This document shows, in pieces, positions 1-12,935 of a DNA stretch of 64,000 bases (the first letter of the stretch is position 1; each line of letters begins with the position of its first letter). The notes under the pieces were generated by a model. That model saw only the letters and a program-made list of their open reading frames with translations. It ran no database searches and was not told the DNA's origin. This DNA is from Ailurus styani. Taxonomy: Eukaryota; Chordata; Mammalia; Carnivora; Ailuridae. The position numbers and the translations under genes were made by a program. Location of the stretch: contig LNAC01000008.1 of NCBI GenBank assembly GCA_002007465.1, positions 6,231,878 through 6,295,877 on the forward strand. The letters run 5' to 3'.

Positions 1-87
1 AATATATTCATTTATATAAGATAATATTGTCCAATATCATATATTATATTAATATAATATTTCTGATATGAATATTGTATACTAGTT

Positions 88-1115
88 TTTGTGTAGATGT
101 ATGTCTTCATTTCTCTTGGATATATACCCAGAAGTTGAATTGCTTGTTCTTATAGTAACCTTATAGCTCCCTTGTTGAGGAACTGCCAAAGATGCTGTCA
201 AAGCACCTTTGTCAAAACACTGTCAAAGATGCTGCTGTACATTTTCCATTCCTACCAGTCCTGCATGAGGGTTCCTGTTTCTCCACATCCTTGGCCACAG
301 TAACTGTTACCTGTGTTTTTGATTATAACCATCTGGGTAAGTGTGAGTTGGCATCTCATTGTGGTTTCCATTTGCATTTCCCCAATAATGATGTTGCACA
401 TTTTTTTCATGTGTTTTTTGGCCATTTTTGCATCTCTTTGGAGAAATGACATCCTTGGTCCATGTTTTAGTTGGGTTACTTATCTTTTTAGTATTTAGTT
501 GTAGGTGTTCTTTATGTATTCTGGATACATATTTCTCTCTCTCTCTTAAAATATTTATTTATTTATTTATTTGAGAAAGAAAGAGAGAGTGCAATGGGAG
601 GGGCAAAAGAAGAGAGAATCTGAAGCAGACTCCACACTGGGCACAGAACCCAACATGGCGCTCAATCTCAGGATCCATGAGATCATGACTTGAGACGAAG
701 CCAAGATATATTATTGAATATGTCATGTGCAAGCATGTTCTCCCATTCTGTGGTTGTCTTTTCACTTTCTTGATGGTGTTCTTTGCAGCACAAAAGTCCT
801 TTTAATTTTTATAAAGTCCAATTCATCTGTTCTCTAGTTCTTGGTGCTTTGAGTGTTATATCTAAGAAAACATTGCCTGACACACACTTTGTAATAAGTT
901 CTTGAGTCAGTAAGTACAAGTTTTCCAACTTTGTTCATCCTGCTTTTCAAGATTGTTTTGAGTGTTTCGGGTCTCTGGCATTTCCATGTCAACTTTTATG
1001 ATCAGTGTGTCACTTTCTGCAAGAATCTCAGCTGGAATTTCACAGAGGTTGAATTCTCTGAGTTGAATCTATAGCTCAGTGTGGAGAATACTGCCATCTT
1101 AGCAATACTGAGGTT
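88..1115 (-). repeat. Old L1 3' end, antisense
   Basis: The plus strand reads as the reverse complement of the end of L1 ORF2 and 3' UTR: the 'ggatatatacccagaagt' block, the 'gaggaactgccaaa' block, then 'tctcccattctgtgg' and 'ctttcttgatggtgttc'. A SINE at about 547-704 interrupts it. Divergence and small gaps indicate a mammal-wide L1M-class copy. Confidence 0.8.
547..704 (-). repeat. CAN-SINE, truncated, antisense
   Basis: Starts with the reversed A-tail and (TTTA)n, then the GA-rich body and 'gatcatgact'. It stops before the tRNA-like head. It sits inside the old L1. Confidence 0.75.
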
Positions 1116-2904
1116 TATTACCACTTCTCCTTTTTCTACCCCTCCCCCGTTCTGGCACAAACCTTCTATCCTCTAGGTCGCTTGGTAGCCTAAAGTGTGC
1201 TCAGCCACCATGCTCACATTCAAACAGCAGGAAAGAGCAAGTGAAGAAGAAAAAAATGGCACTCCTCCCTTTATTTTAAAGGAGAATTTGCATGATTTCT
1301 AGTAACATGGGACTCTGTGAAAAGTCATCTTCTGCTTGGATGTAATTGCGTTGCCCAGGATTTTGTTACTAAGCAAGATGGGGTTCCTAAGAAGGGAGAG
1401 CCTTTAGAAGGCACATAGTAGTCTCTGTTAGAGTCGGACATTTCGGTGTATTTTTATTCCTCAGGAGTCCTAGAACCCCACCCCACTCTCTGACTTTAAG
1501 CCATAAGCCTTGGCTGTCTTTATTACCACTTGATTTCTTCATGAATTGTGAGATTTTTACTTGCAATCTCATTTTGAATAAAAGAATATTTTGTCTTCCT
1601 CCTGGTGCTTGTCTTTCCCTGTCCAGCTACTTTGTGGTGGTCTTCCTCAAAGTGGAAGTGGAAGCTCAAAGCACTGGACCTGAGAGGATATTGGGGGTGT
1701 AAGAGGTGGCCTGGTTCAGTACCTGGATTCCGGGTGATGTCTCGTTCTCCTGCCTCCTTAAGCCTGCTGCTTTGTACAACTGTAGCCCTAGGAAAGTGTG
1801 GGCAATGACTGTCAGCCTTCTGTCACGAGTTATAGAGTCTCATTCCACCTTTGATTTTACGAGTTAGCCTGGGCTCCACTTCCTATCTCAAGCACACACT
1901 TTTAGTACCTATTACCTATCAGAAGCTACACTCTTGGCTGGCATTGCCTATTTCCGGACCTGGGCCCAACAGGCTTGTGGTTTAGCTCTACTCACGATGT
2001 TGGTTTTGTGCTCCACTTCTGGTTTCCAGAGATGCTTGTTTTAGAGCCTGGATTTGTGTTTTTAGACGTATATTATATATATATATTTTTTTAATTTATT
2101 TTAATTTATTTGTTATTTTATTTATTTATTTATTTAGAAAACTATTGCCATATTGTTAGAGCAGAAAGGATACAACCAGAGTAAAGTGAAGTTTCTAAGC
2201 CATCGGGATCAGTAATCACCATTTTCAAGGAATTGAAAGAAGGCCAGTGAGCCCAGAGCACAAAATGTAATGTGAAGATTTATGGGGTTGGAAGGGACTA
2301 GACTGTATAATGCCTTGTTCAGGAGTTTAAGTCTAATGTAAAATTGTAAAGGATTTTGAACAGGAGCATGTATAACAGAAGCAAGAGATTACGTTTCCCA
2401 GAATTCTTCTCCTTATATGGATTTTATATGGTTTCCCTTTTCTATATGGTTAGAGGTTGCCAATTTGACTGTGATTTAGGAAGTAGAAGAGAAGAAAGAC
2501 CATTGTTTTCAAAAGTTGTGGCAGCCAGATGCAAAGGCTCTGCAGACTTCTCTCTCAGCTCTTGCTTCACTGTCAAGAGAACCAAGAATTTTAGTGTTCA
2601 GAAGTATTATCATAGGGTCTTATTTATTACCTGGGGCTCAAGGGGATGTGGGGGCTAGCTGGGCACTTCTCATTATATTTTACTCTTTTCCTCTTTCACT
2701 CATTAACATGGCCAATATTTAGCTGGCTTTAAAGTCAGGTGGATGAGTATTACAATATGTAATATTGTAATACAATATGTAGGATTTTTCAATAGATCGC
2801 CTCTATATTTGTTAATGAGTTTGCACTGAACTTCCTTATTTATTCTTTAGAACCAATTAATGATTCACTTGAAATATATGCAAATATGACTGGAAATAGA
2901 ATCT
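1116..2904. other. Intergenic, no gene seen
   Basis: Mostly unrecognised sequence. It holds a T/A-rich low-complexity run at about 2082-2137 and a perfect 10-bp inverted repeat at 2749-2773. Short open frames here have no coding character that I can recognise. Confidence 0.5.
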
Positions 2905-3030
2905 ATGCATTCATTCATCAAATACTAGCTGAGCACCTAAAGTATTTTGGATGTTGTGCTAATGAAATCCAAAGATGCGTAAGTCATGATAAGGTTTTGT
3001 CCTTAAGGGGTTGAAAATGTGGTGAGCTGG
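2905..3030 (-). repeat. L2-like LINE fragment
   Basis: Begins 'cattcattcatcaaatact' followed by 'tgagcacctaaagta', resembling the reversed 3' end of mammalian L2. It is diverged and the edges are approximate. Confidence 0.45.
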
Positions 3031-3671
3031 GGAAATCTTAATACAAGGCAACATGGGATAATGGCCACAATTTCAGACCTCCATGTTTTGCAGAGCTCAG
3101 AGGAGGGAGAATCTCCTGTTGGGGGTTTTCATGAAAGAAAGGGTGTCTGAAATGAGCTCCAAAGAATTTAAATCTAGGGAGATGGTGAGGGAGAACCTTC
3201 AGGCAGAGTAAATGGCATGAACAAAGTTATGGGTAGAGAAAGCATGATAGCCTGAAGTATGTGATGAAGACATTAAGGATGAACTTAAAATGTTAAATTG
3301 ACTCATGGAAGTCATGAAAGACTTTGAGTGAAAAGTTCAGAAGTTTTAGGCAATGAAGAGGAGATTTGTTATCCCAACCTGCCTTAAATTAATTAGAGTT
3401 TTGACAAGATAAATTCTGATGGAAGTGGGCAGTATGGATTGAGGGCAAACAAATATATGAGGTAAGTGAGCTAGGAGGCCATTATAAGATTTACCTGGTG
3501 TGAGGTAACTGGAGAGATGGATGTGGATGAGCCGCTATAGGGAAAATGGCCGGACTGTGTTTATGTTGATTGGGAGTGGCAGTGAAGATATTGGTCTCCG
3601 AACTTCAGTTCTTATTCATTTGCCATATCAGCCTGATCAATCTCCAAATTAGAGACTAAAGCCTCACGACT

Positions 3672-3839
3672 CCAAGTGTGGTCCACAGACTGGCAGCATC
3701 AGCACCAACTGGGAGCATATTAGAAATGCATGGACCCCACTCCAGCCTATGGAACCAGAAGCTCTTGGGGTGGGTTGATCTATGTTGAAACAAACCTTAT
3801 AGGTGATTCTGATGAACACTAGTGTTTGAAAACCATTGG
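3672..3839 (+). repeat. MER5A-type hAT DNA transposon remnant
   Basis: 'agtgtggtccacagac' at one end and 'gtttgaaaaccattgg' at the other, with 'gcagcatcagcaccaactggga' between, match the MER5A pattern. This is an ancient nonautonomous element. Confidence 0.75.
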
Positions 3840-4520
3840 TTTAGAGAAAAGAGGTTTTCTGTAACAGCTAGGGCACTAGATACATAGTTGAAAACATTGA
3901 CTACAGGGTCCAGTGCTGTCCCTTCATGATCTGGATGACCAAGAATGATCCATGCAGACTCCCTGAACAGGCAGGCTCTGGAGGTGGATATATTACTTTC
4001 CAATTCCGGCTTTTCCAGAACTACCTGGTGACCCTGGGCAGGCAACTTTTTGAAACCGAGACTCAGCTTCCAACCTGACAGTAAGTCCGCAGAAAATGGG
4101 TGCCCTTAGTATTATTAGTTCCTCTTCTGGACAATGACACAATTGACCCAGCATTATATGTTTCTAAGAATGCTCTAATAGGATGCCCTCTTTGATAATA
4201 TTTTACCTAGAAGTGATAAGTGGTAAGTTTTATCTGGGAGTGCCTTGGGGTAACTATGTAAGTCTGCTGCAGTTTGGGCCCTGTCTTCTCCAGATCTACC
4301 CTCCCAGAAATTTGGTTATCTCCCTTGCACCTCATCTCTGAGGCCATGAAATAGGTATGTCAGTACTTGACTCTACTCTCACAGATATTTTAAGAGGCCT
4401 ACCACCCTCCACCATCAAATGAAAAAGAATGCAGTTAAAAGCTCTTCTGTAAATTGTGAAACACATGTTGATTACTACTTATGCTATTGTAATGGATAAA
4501 AGGAATATTACCCCTTGGGC

Positions 4521-4694
4521 CAGCGGTTCTCAAACCTTAGTGCATCAGAATTCCTCAGTGGGCTTGTTAAGACCAGCCTCATCCCCAGAGTTTCTGATTC
4601 CATGGGTCTGGGGTGGAGCTGGGAATGGGCATTTCTGACAAATTTCCAGGTGCTGCTGGTGCTGCTGTGTGGGGACCTCATTCTGAGAACCATG
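4521..4694 (-). repeat. MER5A-type hAT DNA transposon remnant
   Basis: Reverse orientation of the same family: starts 'cagcggttctcaaacctta', has 'gagtttctgattccatgg' in the middle, and ends 'ttctgagaaccatgg'. Confidence 0.75.
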
Positions 4695-4794
4695 GTCTTA
4701 GATGTACACCTGTCAGCTCAGGGGGAGATGTTAATTCAATACAATGATTACAAAATATTGATATGGGAGTCCGATGAAAAGAATACAAGACAGA

Positions 4795-4885
4795 AGTGCA
4801 AAAGTGACTTTCCAGCCTGTCTCTGACCTCTGTTAGCTCTGTGACCCTGGGAAAGCTTCAGAGGGCCCTTTCCCTGAGATGGGAG
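4795..4885 (+). repeat. MIR-like fragment
   Basis: 'ttagctctgtgaccctggg' followed by 'ccctttccctgagatggg' resembles the MIR core. Short and diverged. Confidence 0.35.
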
Positions 4886-5368
4886 GGATGGACATTTTCA
4901 AGACAAGCCCTTTCAGTTCTCACACACCTGTAGTTGGGAAATCGCCTGGCTCTTCAGGTCAGTTTGCTTGAATTCTCAACTGCAATGGTGCAGATACTTA
5001 TTTTTCTCAGAGCTGTTTCCCATTGACTATTTTTTCCCTTTTTTGATGGAGTCGTCAGGGAAAAGGGGGAAGCTTCTGGACTTTCTTTGTAAGAAAATTC
5101 ATTTTCCATTCCTCTTTTTCTGTAACTAGAATTTTACCTTCCTCTTTTTGTTTCTGGCTCTTGAGCCCTGTCTTCGCTGAAATGTTTCAGTTCCTTCTCA
5201 TGTATTTTTAGACCAACTTTCCTTCTTTCAACACATGTGGCAAGAGTACTTTTTGCACAGCTTTTTAGGGGCCAGGACCCCAGAGGGAGACCCATTCTGT
5301 AATAGACATTGCCTGGGTTCCTGACATCCTTCTTCATTCTTCCAAGGCTTCTGGTTTTAGATCCTAGG

Positions 5369-5604
5369 GTTTTTTTTTGTTTTTTTTTGTTGTTGTTGTT
5401 TTGTTTTTTTAAAGATTTTATTTATTTATTTGACACAGAGAGAGAGATTACAAGTAGGCAGAGAGGCAGGCAGAGAGACAGGGAGAGGAGGAAGCAGGCT
5501 CCCCGCTGAGCAGAGAGTCCGATGCGGGCCTCGATCCCAGGACCCTGAGACCATGACCTGAGCCGAAAGCAGAGGCTTTAACCCACTGAGCCACCCAGGC
5601 GCCC
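5369..5604 (-). repeat. CAN-SINE with target-site duplication
   Basis: Full-length tRNA-derived SINE read in reverse: T-rich tail, 'aaagattttatttattta', GA-rich body, then 'gagccacccaggcgccc'. It is flanked by the perfect 11-bp duplication TAGATCCTAGG at 5358-5368 and 5605-5615. Confidence 0.95.
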
Positions 5605-5984
5605 TAGATCCTAGGTTTTGTTGTTGTTTTAGCTTAAAATCAAGGCTGGAATCTCCTTGGGAAGTCACTGATGGGGGTAAAGGCAAAGCCATTTTATTCA
5701 GTGATACTCAGTCAGCTTTTGGCCTCTCCTAGTACCTTGCTTTATTTTTCGTTCTTTTGTGATATATTTAACACCTATGGAAAACTAGAAGTATAGGCAC
5801 CACACTCAATGCATTATATTCACCAGATGTATTCCATCTCTTCTCTCTTTTTTTCCGATTGCTCCACATTATTGCTAATTAAGTTAATAAGATGGCTTCC
5901 TACTTTGCAAACCTCTGAAGTTCTTTAACCCCAAGAATAGATTAAAAAGTCTTTCAGGCCATGGAAAACTGAGAGCTTTTTCTC

Positions 5985-8235
5985 TAAGATTAGGAAAAGA
6001 CAAGAATGCCTGATTTCACCAGTTTTATTCAACATAGTACTGACAGTCATGGCCAGAGCAATTAGGCAAGAAAAAAGAAGCAAAAGGCATCAAAAACAGA
6101 AAGAAAGAAGTAAGATTACTTCTGTTCCCAGATGATATGATTTTATATATAGAAAACCCTAAAGATTCCATAAAAATACCTGTTAGAACTAATAAATAAA
6201 TCCAGCAAAGTTGCAGGATACAAAACCTTTACACAAAAACATGATGCATTTTTATATAGCAACAATAAGCAGACTGAAAAGGAAATTAAGAAAACAATTT
6301 AATTTATAATAGCATCAAAAGGAATAAAATAGGGACGCCTGGGTGGCTCAGTTGGTTAAGCATCTGCCTTCAGCTCAGGTCATGATCCCAGGGTCCTGGG
6401 ACTGAGTCCCGCATCAGGCTCCTTGCTCGTCGGGGAGCCTGCTTCTCCCTCTGCCTCTGCCTGCCACTCTGCCTGCTTGCGCTCGTAATTTCTCTGACAA
6501 ATAAATAAATAAAAATCTTTAAAAAAATAAAAAAATTTAAAAAGGAATAAAATAGTTGTACACTGAAACTACAAAACACTGCTGAAAGAAATTAAAGAAG
6601 ACAAAATAAATAGATATCCCATGTTCATGGATTAAAAGACAATATTGCTAAGATGTGAATACTAGAATGGTCTACAGATTCAAGGCAATCCCCATCAAAA
6701 CCCCAACAGCATTTTTTTTTGCAGAAATAGAAAAATCCATTCTAAAAGTCACATGGAATTTCAAAGGACCCTAAAAAGCCAAAACAAACTTCAAAGAGAA
6801 CAAAATTAGAGGTCTTACTCTCCTTGATTTCAGACTTCTACAAAGGGACAATAATCAAAACAGTGGTAGTGGCATAAAGAGAGGCATAAATATCAATGAA
6901 ATAGAGTATGATATGCATGGTCAACTGATATTTAACAAGGGTACCAGATCATTCAGTAAGGAAAGGACAGTATTTTCATCATGGTGGATAGATTTCCATA
7001 TACAAAAGAATACATCTGGACCTTTACCTTACAGCATATACAAAAGTTAACTCAAAATGAATCAAAGACCTAAGTCCAGGAGCTAAAACTTTAAAACTCA
7101 TAAAAAGAAAACAGGGGGAAAACTTCATGACATTGGACTTGGCAGTGACTTCTTTGATCTGACAGCAAAGACGCAGGCAACAAAGGAATAAATAGACAAA
7201 TTGGACTTCATCAAAATTAAAAACTTTGTTCCTCAAAGGACGCCATCAACAGAATGTAAAGGCAACCCACTGAATGGGAGGAAATTTGTAAATCATATAT
7301 TTGATAAGAGGTTGGTATCCAAAATATGTGAAGAACTCCTACAATTCAACAACAAAAATGAACAACCCAATTTAAAACTAGGCAAAGGACTTAAACAGAC
7401 GTTTCTCCAAAATAGAAAATAAGCAGTAAGTACTTGAAAAGATGTCCACATCACTAATAACTAGGGAAATGCAAATCAAAACCACAGTGAGTTACAGAGG
7501 GTATAGAGTACAGGTGTAGGAACTCTACACACATTAGGATGGTATTATTAAAGAACCAGAAAATAGCATCTGTCCATAAAGATGTAGGGAAGTTGGAACC
7601 CTCATGCATTGTTAATGGGAATGTAAAATGCTGTAGCCTCTGTGGAAAACAGCATGGTGGTTCCTCAAAAAGTTAAATGTAGAATTACCATATGATCCAG
7701 TAATTCTACTCAAAAGAGTATGAGAGTAGGACTTGCTCCAGACATTTGTATTCCCATGTTCATAGTGGTATTATTCACGATAGGCAAAGGTGGAAGCAAC
7801 CTAAGTGTTCATCAACAGACAAATGGATAAGCAAAATGTGGTATGTACATACAGTGGAATATCATTTGGCCTTAATAAGGGAGGGAATTCTACAAGATGG
7901 ATGAATCTCACAGACTTTACACTGATGAAGTAAACCAGTCATGGAAGGACAAATACTATATGAATCCACTTAAACATGAGAGTCCTACAGTAATCAAATT
8001 CATAGAAACAGAAAGTAGAATGGGGGATCCTGGGGGCAGGGGGATGAAGAAATGGGAACTTAGTGCCTAACAGGGAAAGAGTTTCAGTTTGGGAAGATGA
8101 AAAAGTTCTGGAGATGGATGGTGGTGATGACCACATGACAGTGTGAATGTGCTTAATGCCACTGAATGGTGCACTTAAAAATGGCTAACGTGGTAAATTT
8201 TATGTGATGTGTATTTTACCACAATAAAAAATTGT
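5985..8235 (+). repeat. Old L1, C-terminal ORF2 and 3' UTR
   Basis: A degenerate copy of the end of L1 ORF2. It contains the 'tttattcaacatagtactga' block, 'cccagatgatatgatttt', 'ggttcctcaaaaagttaaa', and a 3' end near 'accacaataaaaa'. Stops and frameshifts throughout mean no functional protein. A SINE at 6333-6539 splits it. Confidence 0.85.
6333..6539 (+). repeat. CAN-SINE inside L1, with target-site duplication
   Basis: 'ggacgcctgggtggctcag' head, 'catgatcccagggtcctggg' box and (AAAT)n/A tail. Perfect 16-bp duplication AAAAGGAATAAAATAG at 6317-6332 and 6540-6555. Confidence 0.95.
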
Positions 8236-8299
8236 CTCTCAGACTTAATTTCACCACATTGTGGGCTAGGAGAGTGGGAAGTGACCTTTCTGGTTACGT

Positions 8300-8425
8300 G
8301 ATGTAACCTGCCCATGTTATAGCTAAAGAGACTGAGGCCCTGAGAAATGGCATTACTAGACCAAGGCTGCATAACCACTAGTGGCAGAGCCAAGTCCTGA
8401 CAGCTTTCCTTCTATTACACTGCAC
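8300..8425 (-). repeat. MIR SINE remnant
   Basis: Reversed MIR signature: 'gactgaggccctgagaaat' then 'ggctgcataaccactagtgg' and 'cagagccaagtcctgac'. Confidence 0.6.
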
Positions 8426-8439
8426 TAAACTCCCATGTG

Positions 8440-9390
8440 ACTTCTCCAACTAGCCTTCTCCAGTTTGACTCCTCTGCCCCCAACCCCCATCCTCTCTCAT
8501 GTGCTCTGTAAAACCTCCAGACTACTCATTTGATACTACGGTTCAGATCCACATTCCCATCCCCCAGATTATAATCTTCCATGCTGCTCTCCCATGCCTC
8601 ATTATGTTTTTAAAATCATACTCTCTAATGTGGCATAGCAGACCTTCTGAGATCTGGCCCTCTGCCTCCCCACCCCTCTTCCTGCTACTACCCCACATGA
8701 GCCCCAGCCACACCAAACCCATTCCAGATCTCTGAAGTTATTATGAAGCTCACACCATGCCTCCTGCCTGAATGCCTTTCCTCCTCTCGTCTACCAGCAA
8801 AACACCATTTTAGGCGTCCTCTGCCCTGGGCAGCCTCCTGGAGGACCTGTCTAGTGTCAGCCGCACCCATGCTGATGTCAACACTGTGCTGAGTAACACG
8901 TCTTCCGCCTTTTTGTATCCCTGCTGGACCACGAGTATCTAAAAGACAAGGGTCAAGTCTCTGATCTTGTTAACGAGCAATTCTCAGCCCCAGGCAAAAA
9001 GTGGTACAGAAATAACAGATGCTCAGGCCTCTCCTTAGACCCAACTCATTCAGATTGTAGCAGCAGAGTGCTCAACATGCTTGGGAGACAGTGAATGACC
9101 AACTGCAGGGACTTATAGGTTTATGTAGGAATATTCTAGGAGATAGGCTATAAAATAACAAAGGTTGGTGCCGTAGGAGAATCTGGCCCAAAGGATTTAC
9201 ACAATGAAATACGCATTTTAGGACAGTTAGGGTGGTGCAGTATGTTATATGAATCGGGAGGATGAGACGTTATGGGTAGAGGGTTGAGTGAGGATCTGAA
9301 GTGTTGCTTCACATTTGTCTTTCTGGTGCCTAGTATACATTTTGCCTGGTGCAGAATAGATGCTCAATGAATGAATGAGTGAGTGAACTG
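8440..9390 (+). repeat. L2-like LINE remnants
   Basis: C/T-rich stretch with 'ctgcctgaatgcctttcc' near 8765, and a typical L2 3' end near 9330-9390 ('agatgctcaatgaatgaa'). The middle is not clearly assignable. Confidence 0.45.
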
Positions 9391-10136
9391 AAGTCATGAC
9401 AGGAGGAATGGAGCAGAAAATTTTGTCCTGAGTGTCAACTCAACTGCTTAAGGGTCAGTGTAAAATTTTCTTCTGCATCTTTTAGCATTTTGCATTTTTT
9501 AAACATCTAAGACTATACTGATTACACTCCGGCTCAATAGTGTCCTGACAGGAATGGAAAATATGCATGTGCACATGGGCACGTGTCTGTCCACGCACGC
9601 ACACATGCACACACACCCCTCAAGTGTGTATAGTGGTTGTAGCTGAGCTCAGCAGATTTCTGCCCCACTTCCCTTGTGTCTATGAGTCAACTACAGGAAG
9701 GAAGGAGTCATGCCTTTTCCTGGACATATATAAGCTTTGTTTAGGTCAGAGAGGAGTTGGAGTTTCAAAGTTAGGGGTGTTACAGGTGAGTGTTTCTTGA
9801 TCTTGGCTATGCACAAGAATCCACAGGAGATCTTGTTAGAAGGCTGTTTCTGCTTCAGCGAGTCTGGAGAGAGCCCGAGATTCACATTTAAAACAAGCTC
9901 TTGGCAGAAGCTGCTGGTTCCCAACTGCTGTTTGATTATCAAAGCCAGGCAGAGCTTTCCAACTGGTATTCCCAGTAAACGAAAGGATCCTGGGTGGACC
10001 AAGATGCTGAGTGTCCTGGCTGCGAGTAGGTTCACCTCGTTTACTGTGCTGAGTAAGTATCATCTTCTATGATGGTACGGCATGGAAAAGGTTGAGAAGC
10101 ATGACACAAAATTATTGGTTCTTTCGTTTGGGTAGA

Positions 10137-10253
10137 TACTAGAATCACCTGGGGATCTTGGTAAAGCTACAAAGGCCGAGGTCCTATCCTACTTCAAAGA
10201 ACCTGGGCCTCTAGATGATTCTGATACACGCTAAAGTTTGAGAGCCACTGTAC
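10137..10253 (+). repeat. MER5-type hAT remnant
   Basis: 'agaatcacctggggatctt' to 'gctaaagtttgagagccac' matches the shared end of MER5-class elements. Confidence 0.5.
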
Positions 10254-10399
10254 TAATAAATCACTTCAGATGCCCCGGGTGCTGAACTCTAGTATGTAAG
10301 AAAATAGCAAAACAATTAATCTATTGGTCAGAAACAGGGAGGCTCATTTTCTCCCCAGCTTTGCTGAGATATAATTGACAAATCAAATTTAGGGAGGCT

Positions 10400-10580
10400 C
10401 ATTATGGTTCATTCATTCATTCATGTATTCAGCTATTTAATAAACATGTACTGAGTACTTATTATATATTAGCCATGATTTTGAATACAGGGAGCATGAG
10501 TGTACATAGATTCTGCCCTCAGGAAGTTCACAGTTTAGTGGGGGAGATAGATGCTAAACAGATCATTGGAGTACTGTTAA
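10400..10580 (-). repeat. L2-like LINE fragment
   Basis: Starts with (ATTC)n and continues 'aataaacatgtactgagtac' then 'ctgccctcaggaagttcaca', the reversed L2 3' end pattern. Confidence 0.5.
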
Positions 10581-11924
10581 TAGTACCTGGAGCTCATACT
10601 GTGGAAGAAATGCGATAAGACATACATGTTTATAATTTACCAAACCTTCAGGGAACAGCTATTCTGGGTCAATTGCTAAGGTGACAAAGATGAGTAGGAC
10701 AGACTCCTGCCCCCTAGAAACTTCTGGGCTATTGGCAAAGAAAAAAAAGGGGGGGGAAGTGAAAATGAAAAGGTTAACATGTTGGGCTTCTCTGGAGTCC
10801 TGGGTGATAGAGAAGACAAGGATTCTTCTGACCCATGGATTATTGGAATTGATGCCTAATGGGTCACCATGGAAATAGGATGGGTTCTCTTTCAAAGAAG
10901 CTACTCTCACAAATATTTTGAAGTGCCTTCTTAGTAATAGTTTCTCCAGCTCCATTCCAGTTATGTCCATCTATGACCATAATCCACATCCCACAGGACA
11001 CTGGAGGAAAGGGTTTTGATGTTTAATCTTTATGGGGTTTCACTTTCTTGTAATATTTCATGGCCCATGGTGCTGCTAGTATTGTCCCCAGCCACTCCAG
11101 CTCCAATGCTTGATTATGGATTTCAAATCCAGATGGGTCCTAAGTCCTAAATTACATAGACTTTAGACACCAGACCAAGGAGGTGTGCATCTTGCCTTTC
11201 CTCATTAGAAGGCTGCAATCTACTTCAAGCAGAAATGAGTCACTTCCTCTGGCTTTCCTCTGCTTTGATGTTAAGGACCAGAGCTACATGGCCAAAGTCA
11301 GGGTTGTAAGAGAAGTTCTGTTGGTGGGACTCTGGTGTATCTTCAGCTGCAATCCCTCTTGTGATGAGCTCAGTTGTAAGGTCATGCACCTGACATAGAA
11401 TGTGTTTAAATCTCAGCCTTTGAATTGTTTCACCAAATACAATCAAATGAAAAGAGGAAGTTATCATCTCCAACCTCAGGGATGAGGAACAAGTGTATAT
11501 CACGCATTCAATAAAGATTTAAAACCAACCACTGGTATATTTGTCATTTTCAAAAAAAGATTGAAATCATTTTATATATGAGATGTCACGGACACCATCT
11601 TACACATTCTTTCTTTTCACATATATAATTTTCCCTTGGCTATACCTGTACAAAACCCATAAGGATTTCCTCCCTCTTCTCCCATAAAAAATTATTTTTC
11701 TCTAAAATAATTCATGAAACTATTCTATGTTTTATCTATGTAGTGATAGTCAGCAAGTGCTAAGGACTGAGGAAGAAGCTGTGAGGAGGGAAATATTGCT
11801 GTGTGTCCTCAAGAAGGATGTCTTCCAGTGAAAGAGTCAGGATTTAATCACAACTGGAAGGACACTCAACCATGATGGATTTCTTGTATTTGCAGAAGAG
11901 CAAAGTCCCAATTTATGCATAGGG

Positions 11925-12935
11925 TTATATTGCTTTTTGTTTACATTCATGAGAAAATATTAACGTATTGTTTTCTTACAGTGTCTTTGTATGATTTTGG
12001 TATCAGGGTAATGCTAGTCTCATAGAATGAGTTGGAATCTATTTCCTCCTCTTCAGTTTTATAAATGAATTTGTTAAGAATTGGTATCATTCTTTCTTTA
12101 AATATCTAGTGGAATTGAAGCCATCTGGGTCTAGAGCTTTCTTTATGGTGTACAGGTTAGCTGCAGTTTCAATTCCTTTAATAGCTGCGGGGCTGTTCAG
12201 TTTTTCTTTTTAGGTGATCTTTGATTGTGTCTTTCAGATAATACGTTTTACTTAAGTGGTTTAACTTACTTAAGTTTTACTTAAGTGGTTTTACTTTAGT
12301 GGTTTTACTAATAAAATTGTTCATAATATTCCCTTATTATCTGTGAGGTCTGTAGTGATGCTACCTCTCTCATTCTTGATATTGGCAATTCATGTCTTCT
12401 TTCTTTTTTTTCTCAGTCAGTCTGGCTACAGTTTTATTAATCTTACTGATCTACTCAAAGAACTAGCTTGTCATTGATTTTTCTCTGTGATTTTTGTTTG
12501 TCTTCTAGCGCATTGGTTTATGCTCTTAATTATTTTCTTTCTTCTGTTTACTTTGGGTTCACTTTTGGTCAACTTTTTTAGTTTCTTTTTTTTTAATTTT
12601 TTTTATTTTAAAGATTTTTATTTATTTATTTATTTCACAGAGGGAGAGAGATCACGAGGAGGCAGAGAGGCAGGCAGAGAGAGAGGGGGGAAGCAGGCTC
12701 CCTGCTGAGCAGAGAGCCCGATGCGGGCCTCGATCCCAGGACCCTGAGATCATGACCTGAGCCGAAAGCAGAGGCTTTAACCCACTGAGCCACCCAGGCG
12801 CCCAACTTTTTTAGTTTCTTAAAGTGTAGGCTGAGGTCATTGATTGGAGACATTTTTTTCTTTTCTATTATTGGAGTTTCATGCTATCCATTTGCCTCTA
12901 AGCCCTATTTTAGCTGCATCCCTCAGATAGATTGT
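11925..12935 (-). repeat. Old L1 ORF2 fragment, antisense
   Basis: Reads as the reverse complement of L1 ORF2 connection-region sequence: 'tcagggtaatgctagtctca', 'agccatctgggtctagagct', 'ctttcttctgtttactttgg'. It is split by the SINE at 12588-12802. Confidence 0.8.
12588..12802 (-). repeat. CAN-SINE with 18-bp target-site duplication
   Basis: Full-length reversed SINE ending 'gagccacccaggcgcc'. Perfect duplication CAACTTTTTTAGTTTCTT at 12570-12587 and 12803-12820. Confidence 0.95.

Larger units (their letters stand above)
9391..11924. other. Intergenic with repeat remnants, no gene seen
   Basis: Contains an interrupted CA-rich run near 9590-9620, MER5-like sequence at about 9790-10253, an L2-like piece at 10400-10580, and otherwise unrecognised sequence. 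The overlapping open frames around 9700-10070 lie on hAT-like sequence on both strands and look fortuitous. Confidence 0.5.

Noticed and set aside
6333..6400. tRNA-like head of SINEs as possible tRNA genes
   Set aside because: All such heads are followed by SINE bodies and A tails and lack a proper tRNA 3' half; none is a free tRNA gene.
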